DNA of 64,000 bases, taken from Humibacillus sp. DSM 29435 (lineage in GTDB: Bacteria; Actinomycetota; Actinomycetes; Actinomycetales; Dermatophilaceae). The stretch lies in NCBI RefSeq assembly GCF_001758225.1, contig NZ_MAST01000053.1, positions 62,001-126,000 on the forward strand. Reading direction: 5' to 3'. Numbering within the stretch: the stretch's first letter is position 1; every line of letters starts with the position of its first letter. Positions 8,977-17,192 of the stretch are shown piece after piece. Below the pieces are notes generated by a model. The model ran no database searches and was not told the DNA's origin. It saw only the letters and a list, made by a program, of their open reading frames with translations. Made by a program: the position numbers and the translations under genes.

Positions 8977-10194
8977 ATGAACCTTTCCGAGCGAGCCGTC
9001 GAATCGCAGCGGCTTCAACGGACGCATCTGCCCGGGCGCCGCGAGCAGCTGGGCATGACGGTCAGGGAGGCAGACCTCTCGTTGGGCCTGAACGGTGCCG
9101 GAGGCGGGCTTCTCGACACCACGCATTTCGACACCGTGCGGTTTCCTCCGCCCGACTGGGCCATCAGCACGTTCGCCGCGGCGGCCGCCGACGGCACGAC
9201 GGCTTACACCGCGTATCGCGGAAGCGACGAGGTGCGCCGAGCCTGTGCCCGCTCGGTCTCGGGACTGATGGGTGTCGAGATCGACCCGTCGAGGAACATC
9301 GCCATCACGGCCGGCACCCAGAGTGCCCTCTTCGCCGTGCTGAGCGCCGTCGTCGATGAAGGTGACGTCGTCGTTCTCGCTGATCCCGAGTACCTGTTCG
9401 TCGAACGGATGCTGGCCTTCCTGGGCGCCGAGGTACGTCGGCTTCCGTTCGTCTCGACCACCTCAGGTCTGCAGCCCGACCTCGACCAGCTCGACCTGTA
9501 CAGCAGCACGGGCATCAAGTTGTTCATCACCTCCAACCCCAACAACCCGACGGGCACCGTGCTCAGCCCGGGTTCCGTGGCCCGCCTGGCTCAGCTGGCC
9601 GTTCGCGACGACTTCCTCGTGCTGATCGACGAGCTCTACGCTCGTCTGGTCTACGACGACGTCCCCTACACCCATCTGGCGGCCCAACCGGGAATGGCCG
9701 ACCGCACCATCACCCTGCTGGGAGGCTCGAAGACGGAGTCGCTGAGCGGCTACCGTGTCGGGGTCGTCGTCAGCTCGGCGCCCGTCATCGACGCTGTCGA
9801 ACAGACTCTTGCGATGCTCTGCCTCCGGGCACCGGCCTACGCCCAGCACGTGCTGACCAGGTGGCTCGTCGACGACGGTGACTTCGTGGCCAAGCGCGTA
9901 GCGGAGCTGCACGACATCCGGCGCACCACGATCGAGCAGCTGCTCACCGTGCCGGGCCTGGTCGTCGCCGCCGGGTCGGGAACCGCCTACCTCTGGCCCG
10001 ACGTGTCCGGGCTCGGTATCTCAGGCCTCGAGGCGGCCAGGGTTCTGCAGGAGAAGGCCGGCGTGGTGGTCAGCCCCGGCTACCAGTTCGGGCCATCGGG
10101 GAGCAACCATTTTCGCATCTGCTACGCCCGTGACGAACGGGAGTGGGCCGCCGCTCTCGAACGCATGACGGCCGCCTTGCGCGGGGAGTCCTGA
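8977..10194 (+). CDS. PLP-dependent aminotransferase, class I/II
   Basis: The product is 405 aa of fold-type I. Key segments are AYRGSDEVRRACA (about 79-91), the PLP-phosphate contact SNPNNPTG (186-193), the Asp in LIDELYARL (about 218), the Schiff-base Lys in LLGGSKTESLSGYRVG (Lys 252, Arg 260), and a C-terminal Arg in FRICYARDE. The ATG at 8977 follows a GGAGG at about 8963. RidA lies 58 bases downstream, which suits an enzyme releasing reactive enamine/imine intermediates. Substrate specificity is unknown. Confidence 0.9.
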   Translation: MNLSERAVESQRLQRTHLPGRREQLGMTVREADLSLGLNGAGGGLLDTTHFDTVRFPPPDWAISTFAAAAADGTTAYTAYRGSDEVRRACARSVSGLMGVEIDPSRNIAITAGTQSALFAVLSAVVDEGDVVVLADPEYLFVERMLAFLGAEVRRLPFVSTTSGLQPDLDQLDLYSSTGIKLFITSNPNNPTGTVLSPGSVARLAQLAVRDDFLVLIDELYARLVYDDVPYTHLAAQPGMADRTITLLGGSKTESLSGYRVGVVVSSAPVIDAVEQTLAMLCLRAPAYAQHVLTRWLVDDGDFVAKRVAELHDIRRTTIEQLLTVPGLVVAAGSGTAYLWPDVSGLGISGLEAARVLQEKAGVVVSPGYQFGPSGSNHFRICYARDEREWAAALERMTAALRGES

Positions 10195-10252
10195 CCCAAC
10201 CGCCCAATGATCCTGGGCACCGGCGAACAGTCGGTGACAGAACGGAGCAGCA

Positions 10253-10624
10253 ATGAAGCAGGCCATCAGCGCAGCCGACGCGCCGGCACCCGCCGGCCCC
10301 TACTCGCAGGCGGTTCGGGCGGGCGACTTCCTGTTCGTGTCGGGGCAGGTGCCTCGCCGCGCCGACGGCACCTACGAACCTGCCGACGTGGCCACCGAGA
10401 CCCGGCTGACGTTGCGCAACCTCTCGGCGATCGTCGCCGCGGCGGGCGCACGGCTCGAAGACTCGGTCAAGATCACCGCCTACCTCGCCGACGGCTCCGA
10501 CTTCGAGGAGTTCAACCGGGCCTATGCCGAGTTCTTCGACGACACGCCTCCGGCGAGAACGACGGTGGTCGCGGGGCTGCGCCAGGTCAAGGTCGAGCTG
10601 GACGCGATCGTCTACCTGGGTTGA
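10253..10624 (+). CDS. RidA family reactive enamine/imine deaminase
   Basis: The product is 123 aa, normal for RidA/YjgF/UK114. Visible signatures are PAPAGPYSQAVRAGDFLFVSGQ at the N-terminus and the C-terminal ARTTVVAGLRQVKVELDAIVYLG, which supplies the carboxylate-binding Arg and the Glu of the family active site. RidA proteins hydrolyse enamines and imines made by PLP enzymes. The gene directly follows an aminotransferase gene, consistent with that role. Its 3' end overlaps the convergent LysR gene by 13 bases. Confidence 0.9.
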   Translation: MKQAISAADAPAPAGPYSQAVRAGDFLFVSGQVPRRADGTYEPADVATETRLTLRNLSAIVAAAGARLEDSVKITAYLADGSDFEEFNRAYAEFFDDTPPARTTVVAGLRQVKVELDAIVYLG

Positions 10625-11535
10625 TCGGCCGGTGGGCGACAGGTTCGCTCGAGCTCTGCCAGGGCCGCCGCGATCGCCGGACGTCCCTGCGACGACGACC
10701 TCCACACCCCGAAGACCCGGCGCAGTGGTGGTGACCGCACCGCCACCGCCCGAACGGTGTTGGGCAGCAGGCCCCGTCCCATCCGGGGTGCGAGGGCCAC
10801 TCCGAGACCAGCGCCGACCATCTCCACCTGCGTGGCGTACTCACTGATCATGTGTCCGAGCGACACCCGGTCCGGCACCTCGCGAAAGGCGTGGAGCAGA
10901 AACTCGTGGGCCACCGAACCGGGCTCGAACAGCCACGGGTCGTTCACGAAGTCCTGGAGGGCGACGTCGCTGCTGGAGGCCAGTGGGTGAGCCGTGCTCA
11001 CCAGTACGTCGGAGACATCGTCGCCGAGGTGTCGGGTCTGCACGTCAGTCGGTACGTCCATGGTCACGCCGATCCAGTCGTGCGCGAGAGCGAGGTCGGC
11101 ACCTCCACCGGCCACCAGGTCTACGGCCCGATGCGAGCTGACCTCCAGCAGCCGCAGCTCGAGCTGTGGCCAGCGAGCCAGCAGCCGGCTCATCGCGATG
11201 GGGAGCACACCTCTGGCGGCACTGGGAAAGGCGGCGACGGTGAGCGTACCCGTCACCGTCTGAGCCGCCGCCTGCAGCGTGGCGTTCATGCTCTCGAGCT
11301 CGATGATGATGCGGCGGGCCGACAGGGCCAGGATCTCGCCGGGTGGCGTCAGGGTCGCGCGCCGGCCGCCACGCTCGACCAGACTCTGGTGAAGATCGCG
11401 TTCCAGCCTGAGGATCTGTTGTGAGACGGCAGAGGGGGTGTACCCGAGCGCGACGGCGGCCGCAGAGATCGACCCATGAGCCGAGAGCGCCTCGATGGCC
11501 CGCAGACCGGCCAGACTCACCGCAACCTGCGACAC
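10612..11535 (-). CDS. LysR-type transcriptional regulator
   Basis: The product is 307 aa. The N-terminal winged helix-turn-helix spans about residues 6-62 (LRAIEALSAHGSISAAAVALGYTPSAVSQQILRLE), followed by an effector-binding domain with TVAAFPSAARGVLPIAMSRLL. It is the last gene of the long minus-strand train, 88 bases after the LLM oxidoreductase, and is convergent with ridA. It may regulate the train, the aminotransferase-ridA pair, or itself; no LysR-type T-N11-A site was identified with confidence. Confidence 0.88.
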   Translation of the reverse strand: MSQVAVSLAGLRAIEALSAHGSISAAAVALGYTPSAVSQQILRLERDLHQSLVERGGRRATLTPPGEILALSARRIIIELESMNATLQAAAQTVTGTLTVAAFPSAARGVLPIAMSRLLARWPQLELRLLEVSSHRAVDLVAGGGADLALAHDWIGVTMDVPTDVQTRHLGDDVSDVLVSTAHPLASSSDVALQDFVNDPWLFEPGSVAHEFLLHAFREVPDRVSLGHMISEYATQVEMVGAGLGVALAPRMGRGLLPNTVRAVAVRSPPLRRVFGVWRSSSQGRPAIAAALAELERTCRPPADQPR

Positions 11536-11623
11536 CGGGCACCCCCGTCATGGTCATGGTCACCCAGGCCGGGAGCACGCGACGGCGCCATCGGTCGGCT
11601 CAGACCCTGAGTGAGAACCTGAC

Positions 11624-12469
11624 TCAGACGCCGGCCCCGATGCGCTCGACGAGCTCGGCGTGCCAGCCGGGTTCGGGCTTCGCCGTCTCGATCCACCACG
11701 TTGCACCTGCGTCCACGTAGTCGGGCAGCTCGGTCATCAGCTGCCGGGGGTCATCGGTCACCTCGGCCCAGACGGCGAGGTCGAACGCAGAGGCTCCGGG
11801 CTCACGGTGGTCGGCCACGAGGTCACGAACGCCGGCGATCTGTTCGACAGAGGGTCGGGCCAGTCGGCCGTCGGCCCACGTGATGGGCACCGCGCCGTCC
11901 CACCGGGCCGCCCTGAGCATGGGCCGTCTGCGTGGCAGTGTGCCGCCGACCCAGATGGGAACTCGCGGCCGTTGCACCGGTGTCGGGGTGAAGCTCACCC
12001 CGTCGACCGTGTAGTGCTTGCCCTGGTGCGTGAAGGGTTCCCCGGTCCAGAGCCCCTCGAGTACCGTGAGCCCCTCGTCGAGCATCTCGGCGCGGATCAC
12101 GGCATCCGCCTCGTCGCCGAAGAGGGCGAAGTCCCCTTGGGCGGGCGAGCCGATGCCGACGCCCAGCACGAGCCGGCCGTTGCTGATCCGGTCGAGGGTG
12201 GCCGTCTGCCGGGCGAGCACCGCGGGTCGTCGGCGAGAGATCGGCGTGATCATCGTGCCGATCGTGATGCGTTCGGTCGCGTCGGCGATCAGGGCCAGTA
12301 CCAGCCAGGGGTCGAGGATGTCGGGGCCGACACCGTCGTTGCTGAACAGGATGTGGTCCCAGAGGAAGAACCCGTCGAAGCCCGCCTTCTCAGCCGCGAC
12401 CCCGAGCTCGACGAGGTCGTGGGGGTCTACGGCGAAGTTGGGGGCAGCGAGTCCCCGTTTCAGCGTCAC
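11624..12469 (-). CDS. Luciferase-like (LLM class) oxidoreductase
   Basis: The product is 281 aa from GTG 12469; this start gives a GTGA overlap with the stop of the preceding DUF4438-like gene. The TIM-barrel LLM signatures include GFDGFFLWDHI (about 32-42), TERITIGTMITPISRRRPAVLARQTATLD and GRLVLGVGIG. Members use FMNH2 or, in actinobacteria, often coenzyme F420. Which cofactor applies is not visible. Translational coupling places it in the same operon as the TldD/TldE and DUF4438 genes, where it presumably oxidises a pathway intermediate. Confidence 0.85.
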   Translation of the reverse strand: MTLKRGLAAPNFAVDPHDLVELGVAAEKAGFDGFFLWDHILFSNDGVGPDILDPWLVLALIADATERITIGTMITPISRRRPAVLARQTATLDRISNGRLVLGVGIGSPAQGDFALFGDEADAVIRAEMLDEGLTVLEGLWTGEPFTHQGKHYTVDGVSFTPTPVQRPRVPIWVGGTLPRRRPMLRAARWDGAVPITWADGRLARPSVEQIAGVRDLVADHREPGASAFDLAVWAEVTDDPRQLMTELPDYVDAGATWWIETAKPEPGWHAELVERIGAGV

Positions 12470-13341
12470 CGGCCGGCCAGCTCGGTGAGCAGGCTCGCGC
12501 TGACTCCAACATGGTCGTCGGGTCGCACCTCGAGCTCGACGGTCGCTCGTGGGGCCGAGAAGATCGGCATCATGCCCACCCCGTGGCCGGGGCGGGGGCT
12601 CGTCGTCGTCACCACGACTCCGAGTGTCACCCACCCCCTGCGGTACCCGGCGTTGCGCCGCACGTCGAGATCGGCGACCGCCACCAGGTCACCGATCGCC
12701 AGGCGATGCAACCCGAGCCGGTCGGCGTTGCTCGCGTCAACCTGAAGGTCGAGGTCCCACTGGTGGGCCGGCCGGCCGAGCCCGTTCCCCACGACCTCCG
12801 AGCCGACGACACCGCGCACCGTCGCCGAGACCTGTGCATCGCCGATGGTTACCCCGAGCCGAGGCAGGATGCCGGGGTCGACGTTGAGCAGCTCGGCCCC
12901 CCGCTCGGCGAGTGCCCCTGAGAGACCGGCCCCCTGACCGTAGGCCCGCACGGACATGGCGTCGCCGGGGACGATGGTGGCCAGGGTCTCGGGCGGGAAC
13001 CAGGCCAGCACCCGACCCTGCTCGCCCCGTTTGCCGAGCACGACGCCGCCGGCGCCCGCGGCGGCGCCGCTGCGCACCGTCACCGCGTTGCCCAGGCAGG
13101 CGAACGCGGTCAGGGCGTACCGCGCGGCCGGGTCGGAATGGACCAGCGACACCGCGGCGCTGGCGTGATCGGTGTCGAAGGCGAAGACGCTGTCTCCGAG
13201 TGAGATTCCCAGCACAACCCCTCCGTCACCGATGGGCACGTAGGGGCGCCCATCGACATCGATGAGGTACGGGTTGTTGTCGAGACCGGGGTGCTCGACG
13301 ACGCCGGCCACGTTGGTGGCCACGAGCGTGGGGGTGTTCAT
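12466..13341 (-). CDS. DUF4438-like protein, copy 1
   Basis: The product is 291 aa with no membrane segment. It contains GDGGVVLGISLGDSVFAFDTDHASAAVSL, then ACLGNAVTVRSGAAAGAGGVVLGKRG and a C-terminal RRGWVTLGVVVTTTSPRPGHGVGMMPIFS. These features fit, from memory, the uncharacterised DUF4438 family. It is clearly homologous to the next gene: both share NAVT.RSG.AAGA.G..GK/GQ, the NTDPG/NVDPG segment and GHG.G near the C-terminus. The genes overlap by 4 bases. Biochemical function is unknown; operon context suggests a binding or catalytic role with TldD/TldE. Confidence 0.65.
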   Translation of the reverse strand: MNTPTLVATNVAGVVEHPGLDNNPYLIDVDGRPYVPIGDGGVVLGISLGDSVFAFDTDHASAAVSLVHSDPAARYALTAFACLGNAVTVRSGAAAGAGGVVLGKRGEQGRVLAWFPPETLATIVPGDAMSVRAYGQGAGLSGALAERGAELLNVDPGILPRLGVTIGDAQVSATVRGVVGSEVVGNGLGRPAHQWDLDLQVDASNADRLGLHRLAIGDLVAVADLDVRRNAGYRRGWVTLGVVVTTTSPRPGHGVGMMPIFSAPRATVELEVRPDDHVGVSASLLTELAGR

Positions 13342-14213
13342 GAGAGGTCTCCCATCGTGGTCAGGGCCGAGGCAAGGTTGGCTGCGTCGTCGATGCGAAC
13401 GTCGAACGCCGACGCCGGGCCCGACAGCAGGGTGCTCGGGCCCGGGCCGTGACCGAACAGCCGACAGTGACCGGTGCTGATCACCCCGATGGTCGTGAAC
13501 CCGGGTCGGTGTCCACGGCCGAACCGGTGGTCCTGGTCGTCCAGCGCTACGAGGTCACCGACCCGCAGCCCCTCCAGGCCCAGCGAGAGATCCGACTTCT
13601 GCCCGGGGTAGGCCCCCATCAGGTCGGTGTTCGCGAACTCGGAGTACATCCCGGCGCCCGCCCCGACAGCCGCAGCGGGTACCCGCGTGGCCACGGGCAC
13701 CCGCAGTCGCCCGTCGGCGCCGGTGTCGATGCCGAGAAGGTCGAGCAGGCCCGGGTCGGTGTTCTTGACCACGATGTCGGGATGCTCTGTCAGCCTCAGT
13801 CCCTGACCCCGGGCGTGCACGGTCACGGTGTCACCCACGGTGACTCCCGCGAGCGCCTCCTCGGCGAGATCGACCAGCACGTAGGCGTGTTGCCCGATGA
13901 CCCGCCCGACGGCTCCCGCCGAGGGGCCGGAGCGGAGGGTGACCGCGTTTCCGACACAGGTGAGGAACTGCAGGGCCATGTTCGCCCGCTCGTCACGGTG
14001 ACGCACGGAAAGGCCGGGCTCCAGGTGGTCGGCGGCGTAGCCGGTCGCCGGGTCGCCGGGGTGCACCCCGAGAGTGACGGCGCCCATGCCGGGCAGCAGG
14101 AAGGGGTGCCCGTCGGCATCGGTGCGATACCCGTGCCGGTCACCCAGCGCGGGCCACACCTCGCCGGTGAGCACCTGGGTCACCAGGCGGTCGCGGTTGC
14201 ACAGCAGGGTCAT
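13338..14213 (-). CDS. DUF4438-like protein, copy 2
   Basis: The product is 291 aa, the same length as its downstream paralogue. It shows LLPGMGAVTLGVHPGDPATGYAADHLEPG, CVGNAVTLRSGPSAGAVGRVIGQHAYVLVDL, KNTDPGLLDLLGIDTG and GFTTIGVISTGHCRLFGHGPGPSTLLSG. A good GAGGAG ribosome-binding site precedes ATG 14213. The paralogues are diverged enough to have distinct roles, for example two subunits of one complex. DUF4438 assignment is from remembered family features, not a search. Confidence 0.65.
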   Translation of the reverse strand: MTLLCNRDRLVTQVLTGEVWPALGDRHGYRTDADGHPFLLPGMGAVTLGVHPGDPATGYAADHLEPGLSVRHRDERANMALQFLTCVGNAVTLRSGPSAGAVGRVIGQHAYVLVDLAEEALAGVTVGDTVTVHARGQGLRLTEHPDIVVKNTDPGLLDLLGIDTGADGRLRVPVATRVPAAAVGAGAGMYSEFANTDLMGAYPGQKSDLSLGLEGLRVGDLVALDDQDHRFGRGHRPGFTTIGVISTGHCRLFGHGPGPSTLLSGPASAFDVRIDDAANLASALTTMGDLS

Positions 14214-14255
14214 TCCACTCCTCGGGGTCAGGCGGTCTGGGGTCGTCAGGACAGA

Positions 14256-15683
14256 TCAGTGAGTCGGGGCGGCGCCAAGGCGGAACCCGTGCGCCCGGAT
14301 GGCAGGAGCGGTGATGGCGCCGTTCCAGACGTTCATGACCGGCGAAGAGCGCCGGAGGTCACCGACCCCGTCGACCGAGGCCAACACCTCGAGAACCGAC
14401 TGGGTGAACCTCATGCCACGAAGCGGGCGGCCGAGGCGCCCACCCTTGATCTCGAAGCAGGCGTCGCGGGTCACCCCCGTGATGGTGGTGGCCGTGGTGT
14501 CGACCGGACGGGTGTACCAGAACCGTTGGATGTAGACACCCTCGTCGACACCCGCAATCAGCTCGGCCTCGGTCGAGGTGCCCGCCGCCATCACGATGTT
14601 CGCGGCTCGCGTCTCCGGAACCTCCTCGCGGGCGATGTGCGCGTGACCGGTGGACCGAGACCGGGGGAGGGAGGAGGTGAGCACGCGAGCCGTGTGGAGG
14701 TCGAGCACGGGGGAGTCGACGACGCCGTGGTCGAGCAGCTGCACTCTCTGCTTGGGCACGCTCTCGATGTCGAAGCCGACCGGCAGGCCGATGTCGGCCA
14801 GAGCGTCGTCGGCGATGTCGACGGCTGCAGTGGCCACCTGCTGGCCACGAGACCGCGTCCAGAGCCCGACCCCTGCTGCGGCGAGCTCTCCGGAGAAGCC
14901 GAAGCTGGGGAGGAACTCGAGCAGCTCCGCCGTCGCCTCCGGGCCGAGCACCACCGTGTAGACGCCCGGCTCCAGGTCACCTCGACCCGTGCTCGCTGCG
15001 GCCTGCTGCAGGCCGGCCTCGATCGCGAGTCCGAGCTGCAGGCGCGAGCTCGATCGCCCGACGTCGACGAAGTGGCTCGTGCCGTCGTCGACGGTGAAGG
15101 TACAGCTCGCCAGCGCTTCCGTGGCGAGCGTCGCCCGTTCGACGCCGCCACTCGTGGCCGTCACGAGCGAGGTGGCCGCCCGCCCGAACATGCCGGCCAC
15201 GGTGGCGCCACCCACCCCCGCGGCGATCATCGCCGCCCGCACCTGCTCGACCCGGGCGGCCTCGTCGAACGCCGCTGTGTCGTCGAACCAGAGCAACGAA
15301 CGCGGCGGCCCGACCGGTCCGGTACCGAAGGTCTGACGGGTCGCGACCCGATGGCCGCCGGGCGCAGACGAGCCGGCGGCGATCGCCCTCGCGAACGAGG
15401 CGGCCGACGCCGCGGCCTGCGCGGCACCGGCCAGGCTGCTCGTGGAGGCGCGCGCCGCGTGGCCGTTCACGACCGCCCGCACCATCACCTGCACCTCGAC
15501 GATGTCCTGCGGTTGGTGGATGCGGTCTCCGGCGAACCGGGTGTACTGCCCGTTGCGGCCGGTCAGGAACGCGTCGAACTCGTCGGCACCCGAACCGCTG
15601 ACGACCGCAGTGAGGGTCTCGAGCGCGGCGTCGAGGTCGACGGCAGGCCCGAACGCGTCATCGCTCATCGGGGCTGTCGCCAT
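14256..15683 (-). CDS. TldE/PmbA-like metallopeptidase partner
   Basis: The product is 475 aa. It shows the TldD/PmbA fold segments (RVQLLDHGVVDSPVLDLHTARVL, VMAAGTSTEAELIAGVDEGVYIQRFWYTRPVDTTATTITGVTRDACFEIKGG and GDLRRSSPVMNVWNG) but no HExxxH motif, as expected for the TldE subunit that completes the TldD active site. In E. coli the TldD/TldE heterodimer degrades unfolded peptides and processes microcin B17. Its ATG overlaps the tldD-like stop (TGATG), implying equimolar co-translation. Substrate here is likely a peptide brought in by the operon's transporter. Confidence 0.88.
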   Translation of the reverse strand: MATAPMSDDAFGPAVDLDAALETLTAVVSGSGADEFDAFLTGRNGQYTRFAGDRIHQPQDIVEVQVMVRAVVNGHAARASTSSLAGAAQAAASAASFARAIAAGSSAPGGHRVATRQTFGTGPVGPPRSLLWFDDTAAFDEAARVEQVRAAMIAAGVGGATVAGMFGRAATSLVTATSGGVERATLATEALASCTFTVDDGTSHFVDVGRSSSRLQLGLAIEAGLQQAAASTGRGDLEPGVYTVVLGPEATAELLEFLPSFGFSGELAAAGVGLWTRSRGQQVATAAVDIADDALADIGLPVGFDIESVPKQRVQLLDHGVVDSPVLDLHTARVLTSSLPRSRSTGHAHIAREEVPETRAANIVMAAGTSTEAELIAGVDEGVYIQRFWYTRPVDTTATTITGVTRDACFEIKGGRLGRPLRGMRFTQSVLEVLASVDGVGDLRRSSPVMNVWNGAITAPAIRAHGFRLGAAPTH

Positions 15684-17191
15684 CAGGCCACCCCGATCCG
15701 CTGGTCACGAACGAGGATGGGGGCCGCGCCATGGCTGAGGAAACCCCACTGCTTGGGTTCGCCCTTGCCGCAGGGGTAGCCGAAGTTGCGAACTTCCTCC
15801 GGGCCGGCCACGGCCTCGACCGAGCCCCAGAACTGGGGGGTCACCCCGCCGTAGCTGAAGTTCTTCAACAACCGACCTCTGCGTCCGCGTTTCACCTCGT
15901 AGGCCACCTCGGTTCCGAACTGGAAGTTGACCCGGCGGTCGTCGATCGACCAGCTGTGGTTGTCGTCCAGGTAGTAGCCGGTCCCGAGGCGCTCGAGCAG
16001 CTCGCTCAACGACCCGTGCCCCGGCTCGAGGTGCACGTGCGTGGAGAAGCAGACCGGAAGGTAGGCCCACCCGTCGGAGCGGGCCGCACCGGTCACCGGC
16101 AGGCCGGCCCGAGCAGCCGACTCACGCGAAGACAGGGTGTTGTGCACGATGCCTGCGACGACCAACGGGGTGCGAGAGGCGGGGGTCCCCTCGTCGTCGA
16201 ACGCGAAGCTGCCCCGGGTGCCCGGCACGGTGGGATCGGAGGTGATGCTCACGGCGGCTGAGCCGTAGCGGAGCCGGCCGACGTCGTCGACACCGATGAA
16301 CGAGGTTCCCGCGAAGTTCTGCTCGTCGCCGAGGATGCGGTCGAGCTCGAGGGGGTGCCCTGCCGACTCGTGGATCTGCAGCGACACCTGCTGGGCACCG
16401 ATCACCAGGTCGGCGCGGCCGGGTGTCGCGACCGGCGCCGTCAGCAGCGCGACCGCCTCCTCGCCGACGCGGCCGGCGTTGGCGACCATCTCGAGGCCGA
16501 GCACGAACTCCCAGCCGGCCCCTGCAGTGTCGCCGTGGAAGGAGTTCGGGTAGCTGCGTCGCTGGATGTCGTGGCCGTCGGATGCCGTGGCGACCATCAT
16601 CGCGCCCGACTCCATCAGGTGCTGGTGCTGGCGGGAGCCCTCGGTGTCGGCGTAGTGCCGATGCTGTCGCTTCGCGTTGACCCCGGCCTGGGCGTCTCGA
16701 ACGGCGGCCGGACCGGTCATGGTGGCCATCACGTCTGCGAGCAGGCCGTGACGGCTCGCGTCGTCCACCGCGAACGGGTCGAGCCTGACCTCGGTGGCAT
16801 AGCGACCCGAGATGCCCTCGCGAGCCGGCAGACGCGAGCGAGCGCCGACGCCGATACCGGCCCGAGCGACGGCGAGGGCTCGCCGAGCTGCCGCCGCCGG
16901 GTCGCCGGACGCTCCCAAGGGGCGGGACGCGAAGCCCCAGGCGCCGCCGACCAGCACTCGCACGCCGATCCCCACGTTGTACTCCCGGCGCTCGTCGGGG
17001 TCACCCTCGTGGCGGTGGTAGGCGCGAAGCTCCTCCGCCTCGACGAGCCTCACGTCAGCGAACTCGACGTCGCGGGGCAGCACAGCCAGCGCCTGCTCCA
17101 GCAGGCTCGTCGCCGACCCGTCGTCGGCGAGATCGCCCCAGTCGTGTGCCTGGCTGCGATCTGCCCCCTCGCCGTCGGTCTCGAGGGCCAC
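15683..17191 (-). CDS. TldD-like zinc metallopeptidase
   Basis: The product is 502 aa from GTG 17191, one base after the preceding stop. The TldD metal motif is LQIHESAGHPLELDRIL, an HExxxH with ligands at about His274 and His279. Downstream are FAFDDEGTPASRTPLVVAGIVHNTLSSRESAARAG and a C-terminal GTEVAYEVKRGRRGRLLKNFSYGGVTPQFWGSVEAV. TldD with TldE forms a barrel-like protease for small unstructured or modified peptides. Here the pair sits in an importer/oxidoreductase operon rather than as a scattered housekeeping pair. Confidence 0.9.
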   Translation of the reverse strand: MALETDGEGADRSQAHDWGDLADDGSATSLLEQALAVLPRDVEFADVRLVEAEELRAYHRHEGDPDERREYNVGIGVRVLVGGAWGFASRPLGASGDPAAAARRALAVARAGIGVGARSRLPAREGISGRYATEVRLDPFAVDDASRHGLLADVMATMTGPAAVRDAQAGVNAKRQHRHYADTEGSRQHQHLMESGAMMVATASDGHDIQRRSYPNSFHGDTAGAGWEFVLGLEMVANAGRVGEEAVALLTAPVATPGRADLVIGAQQVSLQIHESAGHPLELDRILGDEQNFAGTSFIGVDDVGRLRYGSAAVSITSDPTVPGTRGSFAFDDEGTPASRTPLVVAGIVHNTLSSRESAARAGLPVTGAARSDGWAYLPVCFSTHVHLEPGHGSLSELLERLGTGYYLDDNHSWSIDDRRVNFQFGTEVAYEVKRGRRGRLLKNFSYGGVTPQFWGSVEAVAGPEEVRNFGYPCGKGEPKQWGFLSHGAAPILVRDQRIGVA

Positions 17192-17192
17192 C

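Noticed and set aside
13449-15779. 776-codon open frame on the plus strand
   Set aside because: It is antisense to the DUF4438-like and TldE-like genes, which have clear family motifs. High-GC genes commonly leave long open antisense frames.
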